Positions 23,075 to 35,003 of a stretch of DNA of 64,000 nt are shown here, in pieces. A program made the position numbers and the translations under genes. Under the pieces are notes generated by a model that worked only from the letters and a program-made list of their open reading frames with translations, searched no databases and had not been told where the DNA came from. This DNA comes from Cryptomeria japonica (taxonomy: Eukaryota > Streptophyta > Pinopsida > Cupressales > Cupressaceae): assembly GCF_030272615.1 (NCBI RefSeq), contig NC_081409.1, positions 612,728,755 to 612,792,754 on the forward strand. The letters are read 5' to 3'. Each line of letters begins with the position of its first letter. The stretch's first letter is position 1.

Positions 23075-23590
23075 AATGGATAACAATTATTGGATGAACT
23101 CGTCATGTTACCTAAATTGTAATTCTAATGGATGAACTTCATTTTGTGATCTACATTCTAACCTTAGTAAATGAACTTCATCTTATTAGCTACATTTTAA
23201 CTATAATTGATGAACTCATTTGGTTATTTACATTTTAACCTTAATAAATGAACTTCATCTTATTAGCAATATTTTAATCATAATGGATGAACTCATTAGG
23301 TTATTTACATTTTAACCTTAATAAATGAACTTCATATTATTAGCAATATTTTAATCATAATGGATGAACACATTTGGTTATTTGCATTCTAACCTTAATA
23401 GATGAACCTTAGCTTATTAGCTATATTTTAACTAAATTGGATGAACTCATCTAGATATCTATATTTTAACCTTAATGGATGAATTCATATGTTATCTATG
23501 TTTTAACTTTAATGGGTAAATTTCCTCATGTTAGACTCATCTCCAACCATAATGGATGAGCATGTCCTATTATCTACAAGTTTAAATTAT
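23075..23590. repeat. Tandem array of a roughly 38-bp unit, about 13 copies
   Basis: The unit alternates between an AATGGATGAACTCAT form and an AATAAATGAACTTCAT form, each followed by TTATTTACATTTTAACC or TTATTAGCAATATTTTAAT. In the middle the pair behaves as a dimer of about 77 bp; the outer copies are more diverged, as expected when expansion by unequal exchange runs in the centre of an array. Confidence 0.85.
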
Positions 23591-23859
23591 TAAATAAATT
23601 ATATCTATGTTTCAAGTAATAACATGTAATTAAGTTAACCTTCTTAATTAGATCAAATGCCGTGAGTTGTGTTAGATGTTAAGTTATGTAATCACGTTGG
23701 GAAACTCCTTAGGTTTTGTTTAGTCTTTCGCTGCGTTATCGAAGCTTTAGATAATTCAATGAATCATATTGATGTGTCTTAAAAAAAAAAACTAAATATT
23801 TGCACTCCATTTGTGCATTTTAGCTTTATCCCTTCGGGGTTTCCTGGCGGGGCATTACA

Positions 23860-25640
23860 TTGAAAGTTCTAATTTCTGGTTTTGTAGAGGTAGCTAGGTA
23901 TTTTTTTTGTGATTTCATAGATTATCTCACATTTGGATTTGATGTATGAAAAAGAACCCTTGTTTGAAGTTTCTTGTGCTCTTGCACACTTTATGTTGTA
24001 GAACCCTAAGGTGTGTGTGAAACTATCCTCTCCCCTCGCCTTCATGGATCTTGGGTGTAAGAGAAATACTCAACATTTTCTTTTTCTTTTGTAGAGGGCT
24101 TGCCTTTGGAAAAGTAATCACTCCAAGAAAAATGACCCAAAGCGGTTTCTCCTTCAGGCCTAGTTACATAAATATTAAGGCGAAAGCCAAGGTCTAATTG
24201 GCTCGTACCTTGTTGATAGTGCTAATATAAAAGATGAGGTATCCACATTTATGTGAGGAATATATCACTCCGAGTAGGACTAGTTAGAGCCTTAAGTGGC
24301 TTGTTGGGTGCTCGCAAGGTATTAAGTCTCCGATCAATGACTAGAAACCTTATTTTAGTGGTCCACCCTATTGATTGATTATTGTTGGTGTCTTACTTAG
24401 TGCAAGGGATGCAAATCATGCCCTAAAGTTACTCACCATATGGCTCCCTTGAGATGAGACATAAATCCCTAACTTTGCATAAGTTATACATAGCTTTCCA
24501 GGGAGAGGGTGACTGGGTCATCCTTCCAATCCTTGAGGTCCCTACCTATCCTCTCTCAAAAAGACAAAATTTCAAAGAACTTCATAAGGTGTTGTGCATT
24601 TGAATTGAAGGAGATTCCAAGTGTGCGCCTGCGTTAGCTACCATTGGAAATTGAACTTAGGCATAGGAAGTGTTTGGTGTATCTTCTTTTGTGATAAGAC
24701 CAATGGAAAATTGGGCTTTGAGAAGCCTAGGCCATATCCTTGCTATCATAAATCACACAACAACCATTGTGTCTTCTTGTTTGTAGTGTTTTCTTGCCAA
24801 AACAATTATCAAACAATTTGATTTGTTCACACTTGATACCCAAAAGGAAAATTCATACTTAGATAGACATTAGACAAAATACATTTCACCAAAAACACAT
24901 CTATAAGATATCTTGCCGCGTCTATGGCACTTTCTATCATGTCTCTTAGACATCTTGTCCCATCTGTGGCATATTCTATCATGTTTCTATCACCTATTGT
25001 CATGTCTATGGACTTTGCAAAATGTGTGTCTTGTTCATATTGTCATGTATTTGGATATTGAAACTACATATCTCGATTCTGAAATCATGTTTTTCATAAG
25101 TTAAATCGTGTCCTTGTATCTTTCCATGTATTCGGTTAAAGAGATTTAAATCACTTTCTAGTTGATTCCTTAAGATTCCCAATCAGTCAACCATGAGGTC
25201 ACCATTGTTGCCTTTTCATTTTTATCCCCTTTAAACCTCAATTCAAAACATTGCCTTGTTGTCCTTTCTATCTTGCATCAAACTTTAATATCACTAGATG
25301 GTCTCTTTCTTAGATCTATCATCTTCAAGTCAGACACCATTATAGTCTTTTGAGTTAGAATTACTTACCTTGGAATTTGTCATATCTTAGGAATTCATAT
25401 CTTGCTTAAGCTATTGATTTGTTACTATCTATCATACACCTAATCCTATCATCATTTGAAATGTCATTTTAGGACCTTTGCAAGGCAAACTCCCAACTTT
25501 TTCGCTATCCTAGTCATTGCCATATTTTAAGCTACATCATTACCCCTTTGTCATATTTCCTTCATCCAAGTCAAACCTTTTCTCTTGTATGGTTGAAACT
25601 AGAGCCCAAAAATTTATAAGAGAAGCCTAGGAAGCTCAAA
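23860..25640 (+). other. Leader of gypsy B before gag, no recognisable gene
   Basis: Long non-coding stretch between the candidate solo LTR and the gag start. ORFs 24621-24821 and 24913-25104 are short and unrecognised. About 24900-25110 repeats words such as CTATCATGT and TTGTCATGT. Long leaders are usual in Tat/Athila-type elements. Confidence 0.5.
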
Positions 25641-25651
25641 GATCTTAAAAC

Positions 25652-27852
25652 ATGGAATACTATGATGAGGATGAGTTTTTCAACACCAGAACTTTCAAAA
25701 ACTATAGTAGTGTGCAAGATTCAGACAATGAGTCCTTAACCTCAACACAATTTCAAGATCACATCTCCAACTCAAAATTCAATAAGTTTCTTGAGGAATT
25801 TTTATGCAAGGACCCCCAACAATATTTCCTAATGCTTTCTCAAGATGGTGTTACCTCTTGATTTCAAAGTGTCTCCACTTGTAGAGGATAACCAAAATGG
25901 TGCTAGTGCTAGTGGAAATAAATATGGAGATATCCTCATATCTAAGTCACCTTCATCCCTTTTGAAAAATTAGATGTTCCTATCCAAATGCATACTAGAC
26001 AAAATTATACTTGACAAAACCATGAGCAATCTCATGCCAATAACCTTCATGGTTGAAGAAATACTAATGCATATACTAATACCCAAAACCAAGGTCAACA
26101 TCAAGATCATAATCGTGGTCATGCTTCCACTAGACAACTTCATGTTTCATTTGATGATCACAACCAAGGTCATGTTTTCAATACCAATCATACTCATGGT
26201 CATGATGCTCACACCCATTCAAGGCTTTATAATCAATACCACCGTCATATCCTAGGTGATGAATACAACAACTATATTCCTCCTTGACCACCTCTTGAAG
26301 ACCCACATAGTTACATTCCTCCACCCAATACTCAATACCATGCTTATGTTTCCCCTCCCAATGGTCATTACAATAATTGCATTCCCCCTCCTCCTCCACT
26401 CGATGGTTTGCAACAACAAGTGAAGGAATTACAAAAAAAAAGAGGCTAGGATGCATACTCCTATCAAGAATTACACACACTTTAGGATATTGTTTCTTAT
26501 CCTTTCAATAGGACTATACCCATGTTACCCTTTCCTTCTAATTTTTATGTGCCTAAATTTGACAAGTACAAGGGAAACGGTGATCCTAAGGAACATATTA
26601 GAGAATTATTCAGTGCTTGTTTAGAGGTTGCTCATGATGATTTGTACCTAATGTGCATCTTCCCACATAATCTAGGGGGGACAAGCTATGGAGTGGTTTT
26701 CATGATTACCTCCTAGGATTAGTTCTTAGGGTGACTTGGTTGAGAAATTCATTCAACACTTCTCCTACAACATTGAGTATGAGGTATCATTGACAAATTT
26801 ATGTATCACCAAACAATGTAATGGGTAGTCTTTTGCATCATTTTTACAAAGATGGTGAAGCTTTGCTAGTTGTTTCCCTTTACATGTTCCACAAAAACAA
26901 ATGGTTGAGAGGTTCACATAGAACCTAAATTAGGAAATTGGATATGAGCTTCGGAAATTATGTTTGACCACATTTAAAAAAATTGTTGAGAAATTTTTGT
27001 CTAATGAAAAGGTCCTTGAATACAATATTATCAAAATTTTCAAAGACAATTCTAATTCAAAGGAAAAATCTTGCTTTTGGAATAAGAATAAGAATATTGT
27101 TTATGATGGGGCTGTGGACACAAGCATGGAAAAATCTTTGGCAATTTTTCATAGAACTAGTTCATTAAGCAATCAAATAAATACCCAAAGGGCAATAAGG
27201 CCTATGACACAAAGGAAATACACACCTTTGGGAGAACCAACTAAGTTAGGATTACAAAAGCCAGTTGCTAATAAGCTCAATACTTTACCCAAAAATTGGT
27301 TTTTTGAACCAAGGATCAAGCCTTCATGGTGGAATGGCAATGAATATTGTGAATACAATAGAAAAATGGGCACAAGACTATCGATTGTCATAATCTTAAG
27401 AACCTCATTGAAGACCTCATTGAGAATGGTACAATTAAAGTTGAGGGTCATTCATCCAACAAAGAACATGTGGTGTTTAAGGATCTCTTGCCTAAACATT
27501 ATAAAGGAAAATATCCCAAGGCTTCTCCCAATGCCAATGCCAATTATGCCAATGTCTCTTATGAGTATATAGTTAGTCACATTTATGAAATGGACCATCA
27601 TGTTTCTACCATAACTATGAAAGACAAAACCCCTGAATGTAATGTAACTTCCCATCGGGCTAGAGTCACCCTACAAGGTATTGGGTCCAAACCTACTTCA
27701 TCATATAATACACATGACCTTGTTGACCAATGTAGAAAAACACCAGCCTACATATCCATTCTTAAGCTTTTACACATATCCCCTTCACTTAAGTTTATCC
27801 TAGATAAAACATTGAAAGAAAGTTTTGTACCTACCACCTTAAATGTGGATTA
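25652..27852 (+). pseudogene. Gypsy B gag, broken
   Basis: The first open segment (25652-25861) is acidic. The capsid-like part (26522-26716) holds FYVPKFDKYKGNGDPKEHI, close to the plant gypsy gag motif F.KFDKYKG.GDPKEH. The downstream part (26964-27572) holds a degenerate zinc knuckle, YCEYNRKMGHKTIDC, of the C-x2-H-x5-H-x4-C type usual in Tat/Athila elements, with Asn in place of the first His. The linker to the protease (27470-27853) contains LVDQCRKTPAYISILKLL and ends near TTLNVD. At least two frame changes and several stops break it. Confidence 0.75.
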
Positions 27853-28517
27853 GTTTCAAGCCATGGTGGGACACTTATCTTCACCTCATCACCTCACATT
27901 TACCAAACAAGATGATTCATCCCACCAACAACCTCACTATGCACCCTTCCATATTGAATTATCAGTCCATAAACATTGAATAAAGTGAGTCTTTAAATAG
28001 ATGGTGGAGAAAGTTTTAACATTTGCACTTTGAAAGTAATTCTACCATTAGGATTCTTTGAAGGAGCTATGGACTCAAAGAAAAAGATAACAATCAAAGC
28101 TTATGATGATGAATAACTCTCATCTAAAGAAATAATCACCTTACCAATTGGAGTTGGGCCAATAGTACAAGATGTGGTTTGTCAAGGCGTAGACCTTGAT
28201 CTCACCTATAACATTCTTTTGGGTCATCCTCGGATCCAAGTTATGTGATAAATTACTTCTACATACCATCATTGCATTAAGTTCCACACAATGGCATAAA
28301 ATTTACCATTCCTATTGATCCTAATCTATACCTCTATGGCAATAGCATTCATCCTAAGCCCGAAGCTATAATACCTATCAATCAAGAAGTTGGTTGATCT
28401 TAATTTTATATTGATCATGCATCACTAAAAGATTCTACTTTGAAGTAACCAAAGATCAAGGCTAAGGTCACAGGCAAAGGAATGTGAGAATATAGTTTAC
28501 CAAAATCCATGTATCTC
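27853..28517 (+). pseudogene. Gypsy B aspartic protease, broken
   Basis: It follows the gag linker through a FQAMVGHL motif. The active site, at about 27997-28020 in a shifted frame, reads IDGGESFNIC where the family has D-(S/T)-G, so the catalytic motif is lost or altered. The C-terminal motif appears as LLGHPRIQVM, then STYHHCIKF (family STYHQCIKF). Several stops are present. A solo LTR (28518-29578) separates it from the G-patch. Confidence 0.7.
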
Positions 28518-29578
28518 TGTAGCATCCTAAAATTGCATCCCTTGCAATTTTGATCGCATTTGGGGCCCTCATCTTAACGGTCTCATCCCCATGCCTGATC
28601 GAGACCTGTTTGTGCCTCCCCCATGCAACCAAGCTTCATTTTTCCACTTTGTACCTTGCATAGCCCTTTGTTCCTGGCCCAAATTGGGGTAGGACCAAGC
28701 ACCACGCCTTGGTCCTCCCTAATTGGGACCCATTTTGGACCCTATGCCCTATCCCAAATTTGAGTGGGAAGTTAATTCCTCATGTCGGCCTATGTCAAAA
28801 AATTGATATTTTTTGACGATATGCGGGTATATAAGGAGGTATTCCCCTCTCATTTGGCAAGAAAGCAGAATAACATAACAATATGGAGAAAGCAAAGAGA
28901 CTACATTCAAGCATTCAAGCATTCATCATCAAGCATTCTTCAAGGCTGCATACTCTTCATCTATTCATTGGAGAAACATTACATCATTTATTTGCAAGCA
29001 TGTGTGTATGTTAGGGTTTTGTCATGTTCATGACATTTCATGCAACATAGGTGATTACATTCAAGAAGCAAAAGCATCATCATTATCTATAGCATATTTG
29101 AAGGTATACCTTTCTATCATTTATTTCAAGCATTTGCAGTATTTCATTCAAGGTTGATTCCAAAATGGGGTTTAACTTAGGCAAACCCCTATTCCCAACC
29201 TTTTTCCCCTTTTTTGTGAGTGCGGGAAATAGGTGCACAACTGTACCTCTAGAAATAAGCTTCAGATACAAATACGAAAAAACCCTTTTTGATGATCAGA
29301 AAATTTAGAGGACCAAGAGGGTGGGCATCCTAGTTTGGACACACGATCCCTGCTACTTTTGGCAGTTTCATAGAAAAGCTCCGAATCATCTCATACTTCT
29401 TAGATCCAGGTGCACGACGAAATCCTGAATCTGTAGCTCATTATTTCCGCTTATTTTGTCTTCAATGTCAGCATTCTACTTATTTTAACAATTCAACTTA
29501 CAAAAGAGGAAACCCAAATCAAATCAATCCACTCAGTACTCAGCCCTTGTCTCATTTAGGATTGGATCTAGTGGATTC
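28518..29578 (+). repeat. Probable solo LTR inside the protease/G-patch linker of gypsy B
   Basis: It starts TGTAGCATCCTAAAATTGC directly after ATCTC (28513-28517); ATCTC recurs at 29579-29583, after which gypsy B coding sequence resumes. The apparent right end GGATTC lacks the usual CA, so the exact edge is open. The block has its own base composition (GC-richer at 28550-28770) and no domain. ORF 28782-29033 is unrecognised. A gypsy-type solo LTR fits best. Confidence 0.5.
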
Positions 29579-29944
29579 ATCTCCTCTTTTGAATGTAAAG
29601 TCCTCCAAGTGAAAATTGACTTAGTGATTTCTCCCTTCCATGTGGTGAATTTACTAAGGTCAAATTTTCCACTTTACAATCTTAGACAAATTATGGAGTC
29701 CCTTAAGACTTATCACATACCACAATATTCACAACCTATGACAATAGTTACTATTAAATGGGATCCCACAACCTTTACCAGACAGGATGAAATGGAAGAT
29801 GAAGACCTTTTCAAAATGTTATTTAAGGGCCCCAAGGAACAATTAGATCAAGATAATATCAGAATAGCTAATGAAAATTATGGTAGAGGTTTTAAGTTCT
29901 TACAAAAATTAGGATACGATGGTAAAGGTCCTCTTGGCTTGTAG
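29579..29944 (+). pseudogene. Gypsy B linker with G-patch
   Basis: An open frame of about 120 codons, interrupted only at its edges. It starts with a conserved linker (ISPFHVVNLLRSNFPLYN), passes through an acidic stretch, and ends in a G-patch: YGRGFKFLQKLGYDGKGPLGL-like glycine spacing at about 29880-29941. The domain is thought to bind RNA and sits behind the protease, as in element A. It is one of the better kept parts of B. Confidence 0.75.
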
Positions 29945-30880
29945 AAATAGGGAATTATGGAACCTCTTCAAATTGAATTGGTACCTATAAAACAAAGGAC
30001 CAAAGGATTGGGACATACACCTTTGAGATTGTGTGGTCTTAGTACTCCTCAAGAAACATTGAAAATAGGTCCATCTAGTTCTACAAATAATAATGAGAAA
30101 TCTGATGGACAGTGTCCAACAACAAATTCCATTGAATGGTAATGGGGCTCAAATAAGTCATTTAGTGACTATGATCTTGAGGAAAATTTTAGAGAGCTTG
30201 ATGAGCCTACTTTTGAATAAAATTTTAGAGTTGGATAAACAATAGTCATGCCAAGAACAAATCATAATGGGTCAACACCCCAAGATACACATGTAAGTGG
30301 TGAGGCATGGATAAATTTTTTGGAGGGATCCCGAACCCTCTAGGTCTAAACTATACAAAGTGAGAATCCCCATCATTGAGTGTCCTTATAGTAGTATCAA
30401 TGAAACTAGCTCTAGAATCAAAATGGATAAGGAGATTACTAATGATGACCTTGATGACATCATTGACATATATGAAGGCTCATGCATCTTTACCCTTACC
30501 ATTTCCAACTTTGATCATATTGAGGGCCTTCCACTTGTTATCCCTCAACTTATAGATTGGGACCAAGAAGGACCTCCATGACTTGATATGTTTCAAAATG
30601 ATGAGGCTTTTATCTATTACCTCAAATTAAGTGATGGTCTTATTATCGGGGATCATAGAGCAGGATTTATCATTGAACTCAATAATGTGGCATACTTTGG
30701 AGAGGGTGCCAAGCCTTTTAGTTGCAAAAACATAAAATTAAATAAAAAGGTCTTCTAGTGAAAACCACATTGTGGCACTTTTAGACCAGAAAAAAATAAA
30801 AATAAAATTAAAAAAATAACATATCTAATGCTGAAAACCTCCCAAGGTTCTAGAGGATGGAAGTCTTGACACTCTCCCAT
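29945..30880 (+). other. Gypsy B linker between G-patch and reverse transcriptase
   Basis: Diverged acidic spacer with short frames at 29957-30142 and 30360-30581 (the latter with IECPYSSINETSS and a run of Asp). Frame and position match the variable linker before reverse transcriptase in gypsy elements. No separate domain is visible. Confidence 0.55.
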
Positions 30881-30889
30881 TAGCATCAT

Positions 30890-32210
30890 ATCATGGGAGA
30901 TCACTTGTGTTGATAGAAGAGACAATAAAAACTAATATTGGGACTGAAGAGGATCCACATGATATCTATCTTACAACATCATTGACTAAACAAGAGTGTC
31001 ACACCTTTGTAAAATTACTTAAGAAACACTAGATCAATTTTGAGTGGTCATATACTGATATGCATAGTTTAGATCCTAATATTGTTACGCATCATCTAAT
31101 AGTAGCACTAGGTGCAAAGCCAATAAAATAAAAGCTGAGAAATATGCATTTACAAGTGGCACTTTTAGTCAAAGTTGATCTTTAAAAATTACTAAATGTT
31201 GGTTTCATCAAACCAATAGATTACCCAAAATTAATTTCAAACCTTGTACCTCGATCAAAACTAGATGGCCACATCAGGTGATGTACAATCTTCAAATATA
31301 TCAACAAAGATTGTTTTAAGGACAACTTTCCATTACCCAACATAGACTTAATTGTCGATCTTATAGATCAACATGCAATGTTGTCACTTATTGATGGATT
31401 TTCTATCTATAAACAAATTAATATGGCACCTTAGGACTAATGTATAAGAATACTTTAATATGTCCTTAGTGAACCTTTTGTTGGAACGTCATGCCTTTTG
31501 GTCTAAAGAATGCTCGTGCTACCTATCAAAGAGCTATGACCATAATCTTTCATGATATGATACACACTTTGATGGAAGACTATGTAGATCACCTCTTGGG
31601 AAAATCGCTCACAAGAGAAAATAATTTAAATATTCTAGATAAAATCTTCACCTGACTAGAAAAATATAAAGTGTGACTAAATCCCAAGAAATGTGTCCCC
31701 GGGGTAACCTACAAGAAGATCCTAGGATTCATTGTATCACAACAAGGTATTGAAGTTGATCCAGTGAAAGTCAAAGATATTTTATACATGCCTCCACCAA
31801 AGAAAATTAGTCAACTTAGATCATTACAAGGGAAACTACAATCAATTTGAAGATTCATTGCTCAACTTGCAAAGAAGTGAGACTATCTCATAAACCCTTC
31901 GGTTCTCAATCCACCTATCGAAGGAAAGCCCTTGCTCCTTTACATATCAACAACAACAACAACAACAACATTGGGGGGCACTTTTAGCACAACAAGATTA
32001 AGAAAGAAAATAAAGAGCCATCTATTATATCAGTCGCACATTAGTGGGATATAAACTAAATTACACTCCTATTGAGAGTGTGTGTCTTGCTGTTTTTTTT
32101 GCCTCACAAAAATTGCAACACTACATGCTCACTCCAAAACAAAGCTCATAGAAAAGATTAACCCCCTAAAGTATTTTATCAACAAATTAGCTCTCACGGG
32201 TAGATTAACC
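30890..32210 (+). pseudogene. Gypsy B reverse transcriptase and first RNase H, dead
   Basis: Reverse transcriptase motifs appear in order: VGFIKPIDYPK, then SLIDGFSIYKQINMAP (palm aspartate region), then WNVMPFGLKNARATYQRAM at about 31480-31540. The catalytic box reads EDYVDHLLGKS near 31576, where the family has YVDD, so one catalytic Asp is replaced by His. The connection region follows as KKILGFIVSQQGIEVDP and LRSLQGKLQSI. A decayed RNase H continues to about 32210, with a short (CAA)n run at about 31950-31972. Multiple stops are present. Confidence 0.78.
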
Positions 32211-32497
32211 AAATAGATAATGATCCTCAATGAACTTGATATTGAATATGTCGAGAGAAAAACCATCAAAGGAAAATTTATTGCAAATCAATTAGTAGAT
32301 GCACCTATGATAGATGATCACTCATTGATTTCAAAATTTCTAAATGAATCCATCCTAGCAGTCACACCTTCAAGATTAGGGCAGCTCTACTTTGACAGAT
32401 CATTCACACAACATGGAGCAAGTGAAAACATTCTTTTTGTTACACCATAGGGACATTGCATTCCAAAATCATATAGACTAAATTCCCTTCCACAAAT
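32211..32497 (+). pseudogene. Gypsy B second (archaeal-type) RNase H, N-terminal half
   Basis: ORF 32220-32450 ends with LYFDRSFTQHGASENILFVTP, the start of the additional RNase H domain found between RNase H and integrase in Tat elements (usual motif FDGS...G.G..L..P; here Gly is replaced by Arg beside the Asp). The domain is cut at 32497 by element C and resumes at 39406. Confidence 0.75.
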
Positions 32498-33439
32498 TGT
32501 TGGCAATTGACACTCAATTGGTTGGTTTCACTATGTTGTCATTGATGACAACATGGTATTTTGTTTTGGCTTCATGTTTTGGTTCAGTTGTGTACCGAAA
32601 GGCACTTCACAGACATTACACTGGCACCAACACCGACAAGATAGAAGGATTCTTTGGTTACCGACAATGCAAGCCGACATGGTTTAGAATATGGTTATCA
32701 GTATTGGAGGCCAACATCCCTTGGATCCGACATTGAAAATTATTTTTGATATTCATGCATTTATGTTATCTAGCCGACACGTAATTTGATATTGTAATTA
32801 TCTTTGTAAGTCGACATAAGGCATGATAAGTTGTAGAGGGTATATAGGTCAGTTGGATTAGATAATTTTGTAATAATCAAAATAACATATATGGTGATGG
32901 ATATACGAATATGATATAGTGCGAAATATATCAGTGAGATTATGTATGTGAGGATATTTATGTAAGTGTTATTCCGGTAAAGGGTCTAGGGTTTTAGATC
33001 AGAACAAACAAAGCTTAAACCGAAACTATATTATGGCATAGAAGATGCTATCTTAACAATTTGACACTTCTCTGGATTGTAGTTTGGATTTATATGTAGT
33101 TAGTGAGGATCCATTTGTGATTGAGCAGTGTGCTCTAGGCTGTAAGCCTCCTTGCAAGTGCAGGCCCCTTATATTTTGTAATATCTCTTCATATGGCCAG
33201 TGGATTGATATTGTGGGTCACAAATCCCACCGTGTTTTTTCCTCTTTGAGGTTTTCCATGTATAATTCTATGTGTTATGATTCTCATTTATGTGATTGTC
33301 TTATTGGTTGCTTTACTTCTTTCAATTATGTATGTATCAGTATACCGGTTGGTATACGCATGTTTTAATAAGGCTAAAATTGTTCATTTCGGTATAACAC
33401 TGATTCACCCCCCCGTCTCAGTGTTATTGGATTCTAACA
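32498..33439 (+). repeat. 5' LTR of element C
   Basis: 942 bp from TGTTGGCAATTGAC to GGATTCTAACA. It includes the Tork-type block CCCACCGTG...TTTTTCC...GTTTTCCATG (about 33225-33262) and the C-rich TTCACCCCCCCGTCTCAGTG near its end. CCGACA words are scattered through the first 300 bp. A GGGTATATAGG motif at about 32838-32848 could serve as TATA box. Confidence 0.9.
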
Positions 33440-33441
33440 AT

Positions 33442-33454
33442 TGGTATCAAATCC
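33442..33454 (+). other. Primer binding site of element C
   Basis: TGGTATCAAATCC starts two bases inside the LTR. The intact form in element E is TGGTATCAGAGC, the complement of initiator tRNA-Met used by copia elements. Here the last bases have changed. Confidence 0.8.
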
Positions 33455-33507
33455 TTGTGCCTCGAAGGAAGTTTAACAGGTTGAGGAAGATTCTTAATTC
33501 GGAATCC

Positions 33508-34629
33508 ATGGACATGGCTTTGGAGAAGCAACTTGAGATGAAACTTGAAGATTATGATGTTGAAAGGTTGAAGAACTTAAAGATACAAGTTGAATTGTAT
33601 TCTACTAAGGAATTCATTCTTGTCCTACAAGAGAGGCTATCATCTATTCAGACTAGGAGGAAGGAACTCTTGCAAAGTCAAGATGATAAAGAGAAAGATG
33701 CACTTAAGGTACAATGTCAGAAATTGAGTTAGGAGAACATGGATATGAAAAATAAAATGCAAGCTATAACTATGAAAATGTCTAAGGAGCATGAGGACCG
33801 AAAGAAAAAGGAAGAAAATCTTGTTGTATCCCTGAAGAACAAATTTGAAGAATGTGGTAGGTTGGTTCATGAGAATGATATGTTGAGAACTGATTTAGTA
33901 CAATCCCAGAGTAATGAACAAGATCTTGAGAGACAAATGATAATTATAAGAGATGATCTAACTACTGAAAGTGAGTATAAAGAAAAATTCAAGATTAGCT
34001 CAGCACAACTAGATGAGTAAATGAAGAGACAAAGGTAGATTGGAGATTCCAGTGGACTTGGATTTGAGCAAGGACAAAGTTTCGGTACTACTAATGAAAA
34101 TCAAAACCATAAGGCACCGGTAAGGCAATTTAATGCTTATAAATTCAATGGTAGATGTTTTGTTTGCAATAGATTTGGTCACATGGCTAGAGAATGTAGA
34201 AATAGAGCAAATTAGAACCTTGATTTTGCTCCCAATAAATGTTCTAAATGCAATAAGTATGATCATAAGAAAAAAGATTGCAGAATGAATGTTAAATGCT
34301 ATGCATGTGGAAAGTTTGGACATATGGCTAATCTATGCAGGTCAAGCGATTTCAACGGTTTTAGCAAAGCAATTCAAAGGAACAATGTTACATGTTATGC
34401 ATGTAATGAGGTTGGACATATTGCTAAATTTTGTAGAAGCAGAAATCCACCAGTTGGTAATGGAGGATAAAATGAGAAAGGGAAAGAGAAGGTTAATGAA
34501 ATCCAAAAAGATCATACTCAGAGATGGGTTAGGAAGACTGAAGAACAATCATCAGATGGAAATGCACCAATTACTTATCTGGCAGAGGAGGTTGCTCCTA
34601 CACCAACAGGTAGCTCATCCGGTAACTGA
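33508..34629 (+). pseudogene. Element C ORF1: coiled-coil protein with four CCHC zinc knuckles
   Basis: A single frame of about 374 codons with in-frame stops (33730, 34018, near 34036, near 34213, 34468), most of them TAG. The first half (33508-34017) is a charged Glu/Lys/Leu-rich coiled coil. The second half has four C-x2-C-x4-H-x4-C knuckles: CFVCNRFGHMAREC, CSKCNKYDHKKKDC, CYACGKFGHMANLC and CYACNEVGHIAKFC (34160-34435). This fits a nucleocapsid-like RNA-binding protein, but copia gag usually has one knuckle and a capsid domain, and I see no capsid motif. The start ATG at 33508 follows the primer site by about 55 bp. Confidence 0.75.
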
Positions 34630-35003
34630 GGTAGATGCCTTAGGGGTAGGCAAAATTCATGAAGATGTTGCACATGCCTCGGGAAGAGGTTTTGGAAGAT
34701 GTTCCAAACATTGGAGATGTTTATCCAACATGGATATGTTCTGTTCAAGATCCGGTATCTTTCATCGGCAGCCATTTATGTCAATAGAAGATTAGAGTTT
34801 TTCATGGAGGATAAAAGGTCAAATTCACTTCATTATTGATCACCTTGCATTCATAGCGATTCAGAGTGATTAAGAATGACTAAGAGCGATCAAAGGCATT
34901 TTAGAGAAATTAGATCTCTTCTTGAACAATTTCACCGACGACTAGAAACAATTTTTGTTAAGAGTTTTCACCGAAAGTGATCAACAGGTATTTATCTTCA
35001 AAC

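Larger units (their letters stand above)
20149..23859 (-). repeat. Candidate 3.7-kb solo LTR in the leader of gypsy B
   Basis: The left end is TGTAGTGCCCC and the right end is GGGGCATTACA, so the two ends form a near-perfect inverted TGTA(A/G)TGCCCC. On the minus strand it would begin TGTAATGCCCCGCCAGGAAACC-like, a common plant gypsy LTR start. No gag or pol lies between, so I read it as one very long LTR. Flanks (ATTAA left; ATTGA or TTGAA right) only partly match, so the target duplication is doubtful. Inside are a 128-bp duplication, an (ATT)n run, a GC-rich minisatellite and a 38-bp tandem array. Confidence 0.5.
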
